DNA of 64,000 nt from Viridibacterium sediminicola (lineage in GTDB: Bacteria > Pseudomonadota > Gammaproteobacteria > Burkholderiales > Rhodocyclaceae). Positions 1 to 8,817 of the stretch are shown piece after piece. The position numbers were made by a program, and so were the translations under genes. The DNA is taken from the NCBI RefSeq assembly GCF_039631295.1, contig NZ_JBDIVE010000002.1, forward strand, positions 124,001-188,000, in the 5' to 3' direction. The number at the start of each line of letters is the position of its first letter. Within the stretch, counting starts at the first letter, position 1. The notes beneath the pieces were generated by a model. It did no database searches. It was not told the origin of the DNA and saw nothing but the letters and a program-made list of their open reading frames with translations.

Positions 1-974
1 TCGCAGCACTGTGGATCGCGCCGACCAGCCTGTGGCATGGCGTGCTGCTGTTCGGCCTGCTGTCCGGCGCCGGCTTCGTCATCGATCTGCCACTGACGCT
101 CTACCGCACCTTCGTGCTCGAAGAGCGCTTCGGCTTCAATCGCACCACGCCGCGCCTGTTCCTCATCGACCTCGTCAAGCAGAGCCTGCTCGGCATCCTC
201 ATCGGTGCGCCGCTGCTGTGGGCCGTGCTATGGCTGATGCAGGGCATGGGCGAGCATTGGTGGATCTGGGTGTGGGCCTTCTGGCTGGGCCTCAATCTGG
301 TGACCATGGTGATCTACCCGATCTTCATTGCGCCGCTGTTCAACAAATTCACGCCGCTCAACGACGAAGCAATGAAGACGCGCGTCGAAGCGCTGCTGAC
401 GCGCTGCGGTTTCCGCTCGCAAGGCCTGTTCGTGATGGATGGCTCGAAGCGCTCGGCGCATGGCAATGCCTATTTCACCGGCTTTGGCGCCGGCAAGCGC
501 ATCGTTTTCTTCGACACCTTGCTGAACAGTTTGCAGCCGGCTGAAGTTGAGGCCGTGCTGGCGCACGAGCTGGGCCATTTCAAGCACAAGCATCTGTGGC
601 AACGCATCAGCGTGATGGGCCTGGCGGTGCTGGTGCTGCTGTGGGTGCTGGCCTGGCTGATGCAGCAACAAGCCTTCTACAGCGGCCTCGGCGTCGAGGC
701 GCAAAGCAATGCGCTGGCGCTGATCCTGTTCTCGCTGACCCTGCCCTTGCTGCTGTTCCCGCTCACCCCGCTGACCAGCATGTGGTCGCGCAAGCATGAA
801 TTCCAGGCCGATCGCTACGCACGAGAGCAGGCCAGCGCGCAAGACCTCGTCAATGCGCTGGTCAAGCTGTATAAGGAGAATGCCTCGACGCTGACGCCCG
901 ACCCGCTGCACTCGCTGTTCTATGATTCACACCCGCCAGCCTCGATCCGCATCGGACAATTGCTCAAGCCATGA
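1..974 (+). CDS. M48 (Ste24/CAAX-prenyl-protease-like) zinc metallopeptidase, 5' truncated by window
   Basis: The reading frame is open from base 3, so the N-terminus lies upstream of the window; about 320 residues are visible against roughly 410-420 for the family. Zinc-binding HELGH is preceded by VLA and followed by FKHKH, and the third ligand is the Glu in EFQADRYA. Several hydrophobic segments flank the active site, as expected for an inner-membrane M48 protease. It overlaps rsgA by 4 bp (ATGA), so the two are co-transcribed. The substrate is unknown: bacterial members probably act in membrane protein quality control rather than on prenylated proteins. Confidence 0.9.
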   Translation, partial: AALWIAPTSLWHGVLLFGLLSGAGFVIDLPLTLYRTFVLEERFGFNRTTPRLFLIDLVKQSLLGILIGAPLLWAVLWLMQGMGEHWWIWVWAFWLGLNLVTMVIYPIFIAPLFNKFTPLNDEAMKTRVEALLTRCGFRSQGLFVMDGSKRSAHGNAYFTGFGAGKRIVFFDTLLNSLQPAEVEAVLAHELGHFKHKHLWQRISVMGLAVLVLLWVLAWLMQQQAFYSGLGVEAQSNALALILFSLTLPLLLFPLTPLTSMWSRKHEFQADRYAREQASAQDLVNALVKLYKENASTLTPDPLHSLFYDSHPPASIRIGQLLKP

Positions 975-1849
975 CCCACGGCACCATCGTAGCGGCCTTC
1001 GGTCGCCAGTACGAAGTCCTGCGCGACGACACCGGCGAGACCACGCGCTGTTTTCCGCGCGCCAAGAAGAGCAACTTTGCCTGCGGCGACCGCGTCGCGA
1101 TTGCTGCGGCGGGCGACGTGATCGACGAGTTGCTGCCGCGGCGCAACCTGCTCTACCGGGCAGATGCGTTCAAGGAAAAGCTGATCGCCGCCAATCTCAC
1201 CCAGGTCGTCATCGTCGTCGCCACCGAACCGGGCTTCAATGACGAGTTGATCACGCGCTGTCTCTGCGCCGCCGAATCGCAGGACATCCAGGCGCTGATC
1301 GTGCTCAACAAGTGTGATCTGAGCGACAGCCTGCCGCTGGCACGCGAAGCGCTGCGCCCTTTTGCCGAGATCGGCTACCCGGTGCTGGAGCTGAGCGCCA
1401 AGGAAGATGTCAGCGCACTGCGCGAACGCCTGCAGGGCGAAATCAGCTTGCTGGTCGGGCAGTCCGGCATGGGCAAATCGACGCTGACCAACGCGCTGAT
1501 TCCCGAGGCGCAGGCAGCAACACGCGAGATTTCCACCGTGCTCGATTCCGGCAAGCACACCACCACCCATGCGCGGCTTTACAAGCTGCCCGAAGGCGGC
1601 GCCCTGATCGACAGCCCCGGCCTGCAGGTATTTGGCCTGGCTCAGCTGGGCACCGGCGAACTGGAAGCGAGCTTCCGCGAGATTCGCGAGCTGCTGGGCA
1701 CCTGCCGCTTCCGCGATTGCGGCCACGCCAAGGAGCCGGACTGCGCAGTGCTGCAAGCCGTCGCCCAGGGCCGCATGCACCCGCGCCGCCACAAGACCTT
1801 GCTGGCCTTGCTGGCCGAAAAGCGCGCCTCCATTACCGCCCTCTATTAA
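971..1849 (+). CDS. rsgA: Ribosome small-subunit-dependent GTPase A (RsgA/YjeQ)
   Basis: Circularly permuted GTPase that checks late 30S subunit maturation. An N-terminal OB-fold (residues ~1-70) is followed by G4 NKCD, then the P-loop GQSGMGKST, then G3 DSPG, in the permuted order G4-G1-G3 diagnostic of RsgA. The C-terminal zinc module shows Cys residues in CRFRDCGH and a later Cys in EPDC. The length of 292 aa is normal. It begins inside the stop of the M48 peptidase gene (4-bp overlap), a neighbour pair common in betaproteobacteria. Confidence 0.97.
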   Translation: MTHGTIVAAFGRQYEVLRDDTGETTRCFPRAKKSNFACGDRVAIAAAGDVIDELLPRRNLLYRADAFKEKLIAANLTQVVIVVATEPGFNDELITRCLCAAESQDIQALIVLNKCDLSDSLPLAREALRPFAEIGYPVLELSAKEDVSALRERLQGEISLLVGQSGMGKSTLTNALIPEAQAATREISTVLDSGKHTTTHARLYKLPEGGALIDSPGLQVFGLAQLGTGELEASFREIRELLGTCRFRDCGHAKEPDCAVLQAVAQGRMHPRRHKTLLALLAEKRASITALY

Positions 1850-1957
1850 GCCGTCCGGCGCGCCTGACTCAAGCAGCGCGCGATAGCTTCCGTAAAGGCT
1901 GCAGATCGCCTCGATTTGACGAGGTGGCTGAACGCCGCAATGCGGAAGGGGCTGTGC

Positions 1958-3094
1958 ATGAAATCGGCGCAAATTTCACTCCAGGCGGTCGATCAGATCC
2001 GCGCTGAACAGCTGCAGACGCTGGCGAGTCTTGAGCCGCACTTGCTGATCGTCTTTGGCAGTAGCGCAGTCTTCCGCCATCCGGAACTGGTCGAGCGGCT
2101 GCGCCGAAATTTTCCGACGGCAGAGATCGTCGGCTGCTCGACCGCCGGTGAAATCTGCAACGACGGCGCCCACGACGGCAGTGTGCTGATCAATGCCCTG
2201 CACTTCGAACACCCCGCCCTGCGCGTCATCTCCACCCGGCTGGCCGATATGGATGATTCCTTTGCCGCCGGCGAGCGCCTGGGGCTGGCCCTCAAACCCT
2301 CGGGCGTGCACACCGTGCTGGTCTTCGCGCCCGGCACACAGATCAACGGCAGCCTGCTCATCGAAGGCATGCGCAGCCAGCTGGGCAAGGCGCACATCGC
2401 AGGCGGGCTGGCCGGCGATGGCGCCGACTTCAAGCAGACCTACACCCTGCACAATATGTCGATTGCAAGCGAACAGGTGGTCGCTGTCGGGCTGAGCAGC
2501 AATCGCCTGAACACCGGCTTCGGCTCCTATGGCGGCTGGAAACCCTTCGGCCCGGCACGCAAGGTCACGCGTTCGCAGCACAACCTGCTGTTCGAGCTCG
2601 ATGGCGAGCCGGCCCTGGATGTCTATAAACGCTACCTGGGCGAACATGCCGAGCGCCTGCCCGCCTCCGGACTGCTGTTCCCTTTCTCGATGCTCTCGGA
2701 GTCGCGCGCAGAGGTCGGCGTCATCCGCAGCATTCTGGCGGTCGACGAAGAACAGGGCGCCCTGGTGCTGGCCGGCGATGTCGTCGAAAACGGCTTCCTG
2801 CAACTGATGCACGCCAGCACCGACGCCCTGGTCGACGGCGCGGTCACCGCCGCCGAAGCCGCGCATGTCTATGGCGCCGGACAAGGCTTCGCCCTGCTGG
2901 TGAGCTGCGTGGGGCGCAAACTGGTGATGGGCGGCCGCACCGATGAAGAAGTGGATGCCGTCATCGAGGTGCTCGGCAGCAACAATACCTATGCCGGTTT
3001 CCACAGCTATGGCGAGATCAGCCCCGGCAACACGCAAAAGGGCTGCAATCTCTACAACCAGACCATGACCATCGCCTACCTGGTCGAGCAGTAG
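1958..3094 (+). CDS. FIST domain sensory protein (FIST_N + FIST_C)
   Basis: FIST proteins are predicted small-ligand (possibly amino acid) sensor modules. The FIST_N region (~20-210) has the typical IVGCSTAGEI and HIAGGLAGDG segments; FIST_C (~215-360) follows and ends with GFHSYGEISP. There are no membrane segments, signal peptide or output domain, so it must signal through a partner, and no histidine kinase or GGDEF gene is adjacent. I chose ATG 1958 because GGAAGGGG lies 7 bases upstream. The same frame stays open back to ATG 1940 and TTG 1916, which lack a better ribosome site. Confidence 0.85.
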   Translation: MKSAQISLQAVDQIRAEQLQTLASLEPHLLIVFGSSAVFRHPELVERLRRNFPTAEIVGCSTAGEICNDGAHDGSVLINALHFEHPALRVISTRLADMDDSFAAGERLGLALKPSGVHTVLVFAPGTQINGSLLIEGMRSQLGKAHIAGGLAGDGADFKQTYTLHNMSIASEQVVAVGLSSNRLNTGFGSYGGWKPFGPARKVTRSQHNLLFELDGEPALDVYKRYLGEHAERLPASGLLFPFSMLSESRAEVGVIRSILAVDEEQGALVLAGDVVENGFLQLMHASTDALVDGAVTAAEAAHVYGAGQGFALLVSCVGRKLVMGGRTDEEVDAVIEVLGSNNTYAGFHSYGEISPGNTQKGCNLYNQTMTIAYLVEQ

Positions 3095-3142
3095 GGCGTG
3101 TCACATTCACCCGGCGGATTGCGTTGAATGTGAACACGCCCT
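3093..3142. terminator. Inverted repeat between convergent FIST and Anbu genes
   Basis: The left arm AGGGCGTGTCACATTCA (3093-3109) pairs with the right arm at 3125-3142, which differs by one extra T; the loop is about 15 bases. The arm begins inside the FIST stop codon. With genes facing each other, it probably acts as a bidirectional terminator, though no T-run follows on either side. Confidence 0.55.
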
Positions 3143-3168
3143 AGCAGGCCGACTTAAGCGGGGAAAAG

Positions 3169-3909
3169 TCAGAGATCCGCGAGCCAGTCCGGACGCGGCA
3201 GCTCGTCGAAGGCATGGCGCAGGGACTCGCCCCAGCGCGTACGCAAAGCGGAAAAATAGGGATTGGCGGCGTCGATGCTCTGATGCAGGGCGACGCGGAA
3301 AGCGTCGCTGCGCACACAGACCAGATCCAGCGGCAAGCCCACCGAGAGATTGGACTTGATCGTCGAATCCATCGAGATCAGCGCACACTTGACCGCATCG
3401 TCCATCGGCGTGGCGCGGGTGATGGTGCGGTCGATGATCGGCTTGCCGTACTTCGACTCACCGATCTGGAAGTAAGTCGTCTCTGGCGTCGCTTCGATGA
3501 AGTTGCCCGCGGCATAGACGGTGAACAGACGCGGCGCCTCGCCCTTGATCTGGCCACCGAGAATGATCGAAGCATTGAATTCGATGCTGAACGCGGCCAG
3601 GCCCTCGGCATCGCGCTGGTGCACCTCGCGCAGGGTTTCGCCGACATGGCGCGCGGCGGCGAACATGTCCGGCACGTTGTAGAGGCTTTCCACATCCTCG
3701 CCCGCATTGAGCTTGGAACGCAGCATCGACACCATGGCCTGAGTCACCGCCAGGTTGCCCGAGGTCATCAGGACCAGCACGCGCTCGCCGCTGCGCTCGA
3801 AAATGAAGGTCTTGCGGAAGGTGCTGATGTGATCAACCCCCGCGTTGGTGCGCGAATCAGCGAGAAAAACCATGCCTGCGTCGAGCAGCATGCCTACACA
3901 ATACGTCAT
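3169..3909 (-). CDS. Anbu, proteasome-type (HslV-related) Ntn-hydrolase
   Basis: Ancestral beta-subunit (Anbu) family, 246 aa. It starts MTYCVGM, so Thr2 becomes the N-terminal nucleophile after Met removal. The LADSRTNAG segment and the conserved ending region with WGESLRHAF match Anbu rather than HslV. Anbu genes typically sit with alpha-E, circularly permuted ATP-grasp and transglutaminase-like genes. Here the first two are present directly upstream on the same strand and the transglutaminase gene is absent. The set is thought to make and turn over a small peptide-like product, but the natural substrate is unknown. Confidence 0.92.
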   Translation of the reverse strand: MTYCVGMLLDAGMVFLADSRTNAGVDHISTFRKTFIFERSGERVLVLMTSGNLAVTQAMVSMLRSKLNAGEDVESLYNVPDMFAAARHVGETLREVHQRDAEGLAAFSIEFNASIILGGQIKGEAPRLFTVYAAGNFIEATPETTYFQIGESKYGKPIIDRTITRATPMDDAVKCALISMDSTIKSNLSVGLPLDLVCVRSDAFRVALHQSIDAANPYFSALRTRWGESLRHAFDELPRPDWLADL

Positions 3910-4005
3910 GCGGAAATCCGTGAAATTGTTAATGCAAACCGGAGTTTAGGTGCCAGACCGCAACTGCACAAGCTAGACACGCGCCGCGCCCGCTCGCCCG
4001 GCATG

Positions 4006-4042
4006 GGCGCGGACGGCCTGCCAGGGGCAGGCCGTCCGCGCC
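4006..4042. other. Perfect 17-bp hairpin with 3-base loop in the alpha-E/Anbu spacer
   Basis: Left arm 4006-4022 (GGCGCGGACGGCCTGCC) and right arm 4026-4042 are exact reverse complements separated by AGG. It lies 8 bases beyond the alpha-E stop on the minus strand. No T-run follows in either direction, so it may be an mRNA 3'-end stabiliser, a transcript attenuator or a weak terminator that sets the alpha-E to Anbu ratio. Confidence 0.7.
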
Positions 4043-4049
4043 GGACAGA

Positions 4050-4991
4050 TCAATTGACCGGAACGAGGAAGTCGTTGGAGATGCGCCCGCCCAGATCGGC
4101 GACACGCTCGATGAAAGTCGTCAGCCAGTCGTGCAGGCCGTCTTCGAAGATGTCCTCGATCCGCCCGAAGCGCAGGGAAGCGGCGATCTCGCCGGCGCGG
4201 CGCTCGGTCTCGGCCGAGCGCTGGTTGGCCACCTTCTGCAGGAGTTCGTGCACTTCTTCCATACAGCTGGCCAGCGAACGCGGCATGTCACGATGCAGGA
4301 TCAGCAGCTCGGCGACGCGGCTGGGCGTGATCGAATCGCGATAGACCTTGCGGAAGATCTCGAACGCCGACACCGAGCGCAGCAGCGCGCTCCACTCGTA
4401 ATATTCGGCGGCTTCGTCGGCGCGGCCGGAATTGCTCAGCTCGTTGAATTTGACATCGAGCAGGCGTGCCGTGCTGTCAGCGCGCTCCAGGAAGGTGCCC
4501 AGGCGCATGAAGTGCAGCGACTCGTCACGCAGCATGGTGCCGACCGAGACACCACGCGAGAGGTGGGAGCGGAACTTGACCCATTCGAAGAATTCGCTGG
4601 CGCCATCCCCTTCCAGCCCGGCCTGGCTGAAGCTGCGCATGGCAATCCAGGTGGAATTGGTGGTCTCCCACAGTTCCGAGGTCAGGGTGCCGCGCACCGC
4701 GTGGGCGTTTTCACGCGCCGAGCGCAGGCAGGAGAAGATGCTGGAGGGATTGTTGCGATCAAGCACCATGAAGCGGATCACATCGGTCGGTGCATAGGCG
4801 CCGCCGGTTTCCTTGTACAGATCGAGCAGGCCCATGGTGTCGAGCGCGGCGCGCCACTGGCGTTCGACCGCCGCATCGCTCTGCGGCAGCAGGCTCATGC
4901 GGTAATTGACGTCGAGCATGCGCGCGACATTCTCGGCTCGCTCGATATAGCGAGCCATCCAGAAGAGGTGGTCTGCGGTACGGCTTAACAT
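4050..4991 (-). CDS. Alpha-E domain protein (DUF403 / COG2307)
   Basis: All-helical alpha-E protein, 313 aa, the regular partner of a circularly permuted type 2 ATP-grasp enzyme. Recognisable features are the start MLSRTADHLFWMARYIERAEN, the DRNNPSSI segment and ESLHFMRLGTFLERAD. I chose ATG 4991 because the family starts there and GAGG lies about 8 bases upstream; the frame extends 27 codons further without family similarity. It is preceded by the ATP-grasp gene (108-bp gap) and followed by Anbu (140-bp gap holding the hairpin). Biochemical role unproven. Confidence 0.9.
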   Translation of the reverse strand: MLSRTADHLFWMARYIERAENVARMLDVNYRMSLLPQSDAAVERQWRAALDTMGLLDLYKETGGAYAPTDVIRFMVLDRNNPSSIFSCLRSARENAHAVRGTLTSELWETTNSTWIAMRSFSQAGLEGDGASEFFEWVKFRSHLSRGVSVGTMLRDESLHFMRLGTFLERADSTARLLDVKFNELSNSGRADEAAEYYEWSALLRSVSAFEIFRKVYRDSITPSRVAELLILHRDMPRSLASCMEEVHELLQKVANQRSAETERRAGEIAASLRFGRIEDIFEDGLHDWLTTFIERVADLGGRISNDFLVPVN

Positions 4992-5099
4992 TGATGAGCC
5001 TCTGTTTGACGCCATCCCCACCAGCGGGGATCGCGATGTATTCCAAGATGGGCAAGCCCGCTCGTGCTGCACAAGGCGCGGGCCAGGCCCGCGCGCCGC

Positions 5100-6518
5100 T
5101 CAGCTCTCGAGTACCCAGGTATCTTTCGTACCACCGCCCTGCGAAGAGTTCACCACCAGAGAACCTTCCTTGAGCGCGACACGCGTCAGCCCGCCCGGCA
5201 CGAAGCGCACTTCCTTGCCCGACAAGACAAAGGGACGCAGGTCGATGTGACGCGGTGCGATGCCTTTTTCGACAAAAGTCGGGCATGCGGACAGCGACAA
5301 GGTCGGCTGGGCGATGTACTTTTCCGGCGCGGCAAGGATGCGCTTGCGGAAGTCTTCGATCTCTTCCTTGGTCGACGCCGGCCCGACCAGCATGCCGTAG
5401 CCGCCCGCGCCGTGCACTTCCTTGACCACCAGCTCGGGCAGATGCGCCAGGGTGTATTCGAGGTCTTCCTTCTTGCGCAACATGTAGGTCGGTACATTGT
5501 TGAGCAAGGGCTTTTCGCCCAGATAGAACTCGATCATGTCCGGCACATAGGGATAGATCGATTTGTCATCCGCCACGCCGGTGCCGATGGCATTCGCCAG
5601 GGTCACGCCGCCATCGCGATAGGCATCAAGCAGGCCCGGCACGCCGAGCATGGAATCGGGACGGAAGGCGAGCGGATCGAGGAAGTCGTCGTCGATGCGA
5701 CGATAGATCACATCGACCTGTTTCGGACCTTGTGTGGTACGCATGAAGACGCGGCCTTCACGCACAAAGAGGTCACGGCCTTCGACCAGTTCGACGCCCA
5801 TCTGCTGCGCCAGGAAGGCGTGCTCGAAGTAGGCGCTGTTGAAGGCTCCTGGGGTCAGCACGGCCACTGTGGGGCCGGAGACGCCCTTCTGGCCCAGCAC
5901 GCGCAGGGTATCGAGCAGCAGGTCGGGATAATGCTCGACCGGCGCCACACGATACTTGGCAAACAGTTCGGGGAAGAGCCGCATCATCATCTTGCGGTCT
6001 TCGATCATGTAGGAGACGCCGGAAGGCACGCGCAGATTGTCTTCGAGCACGTAGTACTCGCCGGCCCCGGCACGCACCACATCGATCCCGGCAATCGCCG
6101 CGTAGATGTTGCCCGGCACATCGACTCCCTGCATCTCGCGCCGGTACTGGCCATTGCTCAGCACCTGCTCGCTCGGGATGCGCCCGGCCTTGAGGATTTC
6201 CTGATCGTGGTAGATGTCGTGGATGAAGGCATTCAGCGCCTGCACCCGCTGGCGCAGACCGGCCGCCATATCCACCCATTCCTGCGCCGGGATGATGCGC
6301 GGAATGACATCGAAGGGAATCAGGCGCTCGGTACCCTCGGCCTCGCCATACACGGCGAAGGTGATACCCACCCGGTGAAACAGCGCATCGGCCGCTTCAC
6401 GCTTGTCGGCCAGCCTTTGCGGCGGGGTGCTTTGCAGCCAGTCAGCAAACTTGTTGTAGTGAGGACGGATCGTTCCTGCGCTGTCCGTCATCTCGTTGAA
6501 GAATTGCGCCACGGTCAT
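5100..6518 (-). CDS. Circularly permuted type 2 ATP-grasp protein (COG2308)
   Basis: The 472-aa protein belongs to the circularly permuted ATP-grasp family, expected to form an amide or peptide bond using ATP through an acyl-phosphate. Visible signature segments are HDIYHDQEILKAGRIP, IAGIDVVR, YYVLEDNLRVPSG, YRRIDDDFLDP and VKEVHGAGGYGM. It is the first gene of the minus-strand ATP-grasp / alpha-E / Anbu operon. Start ATG 6518 has GAGG 8 bases upstream. The product made by this enzyme is not known. Confidence 0.92.
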   Translation of the reverse strand: MTVAQFFNEMTDSAGTIRPHYNKFADWLQSTPPQRLADKREAADALFHRVGITFAVYGEAEGTERLIPFDVIPRIIPAQEWVDMAAGLRQRVQALNAFIHDIYHDQEILKAGRIPSEQVLSNGQYRREMQGVDVPGNIYAAIAGIDVVRAGAGEYYVLEDNLRVPSGVSYMIEDRKMMMRLFPELFAKYRVAPVEHYPDLLLDTLRVLGQKGVSGPTVAVLTPGAFNSAYFEHAFLAQQMGVELVEGRDLFVREGRVFMRTTQGPKQVDVIYRRIDDDFLDPLAFRPDSMLGVPGLLDAYRDGGVTLANAIGTGVADDKSIYPYVPDMIEFYLGEKPLLNNVPTYMLRKKEDLEYTLAHLPELVVKEVHGAGGYGMLVGPASTKEEIEDFRKRILAAPEKYIAQPTLSLSACPTFVEKGIAPRHIDLRPFVLSGKEVRFVPGGLTRVALKEGSLVVNSSQGGGTKDTWVLES

Positions 6519-6882
6519 GGATTAGCCTCATTGCATCCTTCAAACAGGTACTGAAGCATAAGCGAAACACATGCCATCGCATCATGCCCCCGCCCAAAAG
6601 CCTATTTTGCACCAGAGCCGAACACTTGCTCCAAAGCTGCGCTCTAGACTAGCACCATACCGGTGCAAACACACACGCACATAAGCTTCCTGCTCAGACC
6701 TTCAAAGATGCGCAGCGGGCGCGCTGCGTAACCGGATTCAGCCCTTCCAGGCGCATCCGGCCTGCATACTCCGCTCAGGCCGGGTGCCGCCCATCATGCT
6801 CCAGTACTGTGACGAGGATGCCTGCGCGCCGCTACCACCCAAGAGGCAGCATGCGCGCCGGCCGACGCACCACAAGCGCGCC
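6519..6882. other. Intergenic region downstream of the purM-like gene
   Basis: A 364-bp spacer with no supportable gene. It holds an 8-bp perfect stem CCGGCCTG (6757-6764) / CAGGCCGG (6776-6783) with an 11-base loop, possibly the end of the minus-strand purM-like transcript, and a weaker CGCAGCG/CGCTGCG dyad near 6712-6728. The promoter of the ATP-grasp operon should lie near 6520-6600, but I could not single out convincing -35/-10 boxes. Confidence 0.4.
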
Positions 6883-8004
6883 TCAAGCGCGCAGATGCAA
6901 TTCATCCGCCGCATAGCTCAGGGCCAGCGGCTCGATGACCACCTGCTTGGCGCCTGCTTCAACGCGCCCGGCCAGCCAGGCCTGCACACCCAGCGACTGG
7001 GCGATGCGCACAACTTCGGCGCCCTGCCCGGCCGCCACGTAAAAGGCGAAGCCGGCGCCCATATTGAGGCTGCCATAAGCTTCACGATCATCGATGCCGG
7101 CGTGCTGCTGGATGAAGGCGAGCACCGGCGGCACATCCGGCAGCGTATGGATGCGATAGGTGAAATTGCCGGCGTGACGCATGATCTTGCGCCAGCCGTG
7201 GCCAGTGATGTTGGCCGAGTAATGCGGCACGATGCCCGCAGCGAACAGCGCTTCGGTCACCGGCACGTAGAGCACGGTCGGATCAAGCAGGGCTTCGCCG
7301 TACAGACGGCCGTCCGAGAGCTTGCTCGCATAACCTTCCGGCAGACGATCGACCAGCTTACGCGCCAGGCTCACGCCATTGGCGTGGATGCCGCTGGAGG
7401 CCAGCAGCACGATTTCATCGCCATCGCCGAGCTTGTCGCCGAGGGTCAGGCGCTCGCGGCTGGGGATGATGCCGACCGAGGAGGCCGCCAGATCGATGCG
7501 GCCGGCTTCGACCACGCCCGCCAGCGCCGGCGTCTCGCCGCCGCCCCAGCTGACCTTGCAGACATCGCAGGCCTTTTGCCAGCCGCTGACCAGGTCGCGC
7601 ATGCGCTGCTCGTCGGCAAACCAGTCGCTGCCGCCGGCCGACCAGTAGGCGTGCACCGACAGCGGCGTGGCGCCGACGGTGATCAGGTCATTGACCGCCA
7701 TGGCGATGGTGTCCTGCGCAATCGAGTCGTAATGCGTCTTGCCGCTGATCGGGCGCACCGCGTCAGCCACCAGGGCCTTGGTGCCCAGGCATTCGGTGAT
7801 CGAGGCGATCAGCAGATTGCCAATCTCCATGACGTAGGCCGATTCCCCGCGCGAGGCGGCAATTTCGCTGACGCCGTGGGCGGCAAGATTGCCCTGGGTA
7901 CTGCGTGCCGCCTGCTGGGCCAGGATCTTGAGCGGGTCGATCTTGCTGTAGTCAACGCCGGCGGCGGTGTAGTCGAGGGGCTGGGATGTGGGAGCTTGCG
8001 ACAT
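6883..8004 (-). CDS. purM: PurM-like AIR synthase (phosphoribosylformylglycinamidine cyclo-ligase), divergent form
   Basis: ATP-dependent ring closure of FGAM to AIR in purine synthesis. PurM-superfamily landmarks are visible: AMAVNDLITVGATP, SWGGGETPAL, SGIHANGVSLAR, the GHGWRK segment, and NMGAGFAFYV. The N-terminal half differs from textbook PurM: SITECLGTKALVADAVR replaces the usual DGVGTKL segment and the protein begins LDYTAAGVDYSKIDP. The length of 373 aa is slightly above the usual ~345. Position, divergent to hda, is where betaproteobacterial purM normally sits, which supports the role. The maximal frame runs far upstream over hda antisense; ATG 8004 is the sensible start. Confidence 0.8.
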   Translation of the reverse strand: MSQAPTSQPLDYTAAGVDYSKIDPLKILAQQAARSTQGNLAAHGVSEIAASRGESAYVMEIGNLLIASITECLGTKALVADAVRPISGKTHYDSIAQDTIAMAVNDLITVGATPLSVHAYWSAGGSDWFADEQRMRDLVSGWQKACDVCKVSWGGGETPALAGVVEAGRIDLAASSVGIIPSRERLTLGDKLGDGDEIVLLASSGIHANGVSLARKLVDRLPEGYASKLSDGRLYGEALLDPTVLYVPVTEALFAAGIVPHYSANITGHGWRKIMRHAGNFTYRIHTLPDVPPVLAFIQQHAGIDDREAYGSLNMGAGFAFYVAAGQGAEVVRIAQSLGVQAWLAGRVEAGAKQVVIEPLALSYAADELHLRA

Positions 8005-8148
8005 GGAATGTCCGGTCAATGCAGAAAGGCGGCATTTTACCTGTTCGCGGCGGTCACGCCGCAGGCGCGGTAAGATTGCGGCCATCATGCGCTGTGCCAG
8101 AGCCTGGCCGACGCCGTCCAAACCGCCTGCCATTGCTACTTTTGCCCC

Positions 8149-8805
8149 TTGAAACAGCTCATTCTCGACGTCCGCCCCGATTTTCAACCGAGCCTCGCCA
8201 ACTTCGTCCCCGGCGACAATGCGGCCCTGCTGGCTGCGCTGCAGGAGCAATGCAGCCGCGACGATGGCAGCCTGCTCTACCTGTGGGGCGAGAGCGGCAG
8301 CGGCCGCAGCCATCTTTTGCAGGCCGCTGCGGCCAGCGCCAGCGCCCGCCCGGTGGTCTATGCACAGCCGGCGCAGGGCATCGAATCGCCCGGGCCGCGC
8401 GGCCTGCTGCTGGTCGATGACCTGGCCCGCCATGACGAAGCCGCGCTGGCCGAGCTGTTCCGCCTGATGATCAATGCGCGCACCATGCAGCAGAGCTTCA
8501 TCATCACCGGCGATGTGCCGCCCACCGTCCTCACCCTGCGTGCCGACGTGGCCAGCCGCGTGGCGCAAGGCCTGGCTTTTGAAATCCGCCCGCTCAGCGA
8601 TGCGCAGAAAAAGACCACCTTGCTCGAACACGCCCGTGCGCGTGGCATGCAATTACCCGGCGAGCTGATCGACTACCTGCTGCGCCACAGCCGCCGCGAC
8701 CTGCCCTGGCTGATGGCGGTGCTCGACGCGCTGGATGAAGCCAGCCTCAGCCTGGCGCGGCCGATCACCCTGCCCTTGCTGCGCGAAATCCTCAAAACTC
8801 CTTAA
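8149..8805 (+). CDS. hda: DnaA regulatory inactivator Hda
   Basis: DnaA-like AAA+ protein that works with the DNA-loaded sliding clamp to trigger ATP hydrolysis by DnaA after initiation. The N-terminal KQLILDV fits the short clamp-binding motif. Walker A is GESGSGRSH, with Arg in place of Lys as often seen in Hda; Walker B is LLLVDDL; and the sensor/lid region follows. There is no DNA-binding domain IV, as expected at 218 aa. The start is TTG 8149, because no ATG precedes the clamp motif. It diverges from the purM-like gene and is followed 12 bp later by a HAD hydrolase. Confidence 0.9.
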   Translation: MKQLILDVRPDFQPSLANFVPGDNAALLAALQEQCSRDDGSLLYLWGESGSGRSHLLQAAAASASARPVVYAQPAQGIESPGPRGLLLVDDLARHDEAALAELFRLMINARTMQQSFIITGDVPPTVLTLRADVASRVAQGLAFEIRPLSDAQKKTTLLEHARARGMQLPGELIDYLLRHSRRDLPWLMAVLDALDEASLSLARPITLPLLREILKTP

Positions 8806-8817
8806 GAAGCCCAGAGC

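Noticed and set aside
5064..6554. 496-codon plus-strand open frame over the ATP-grasp gene
   Set aside because: Antisense to a conserved family member; no independent evidence of coding.
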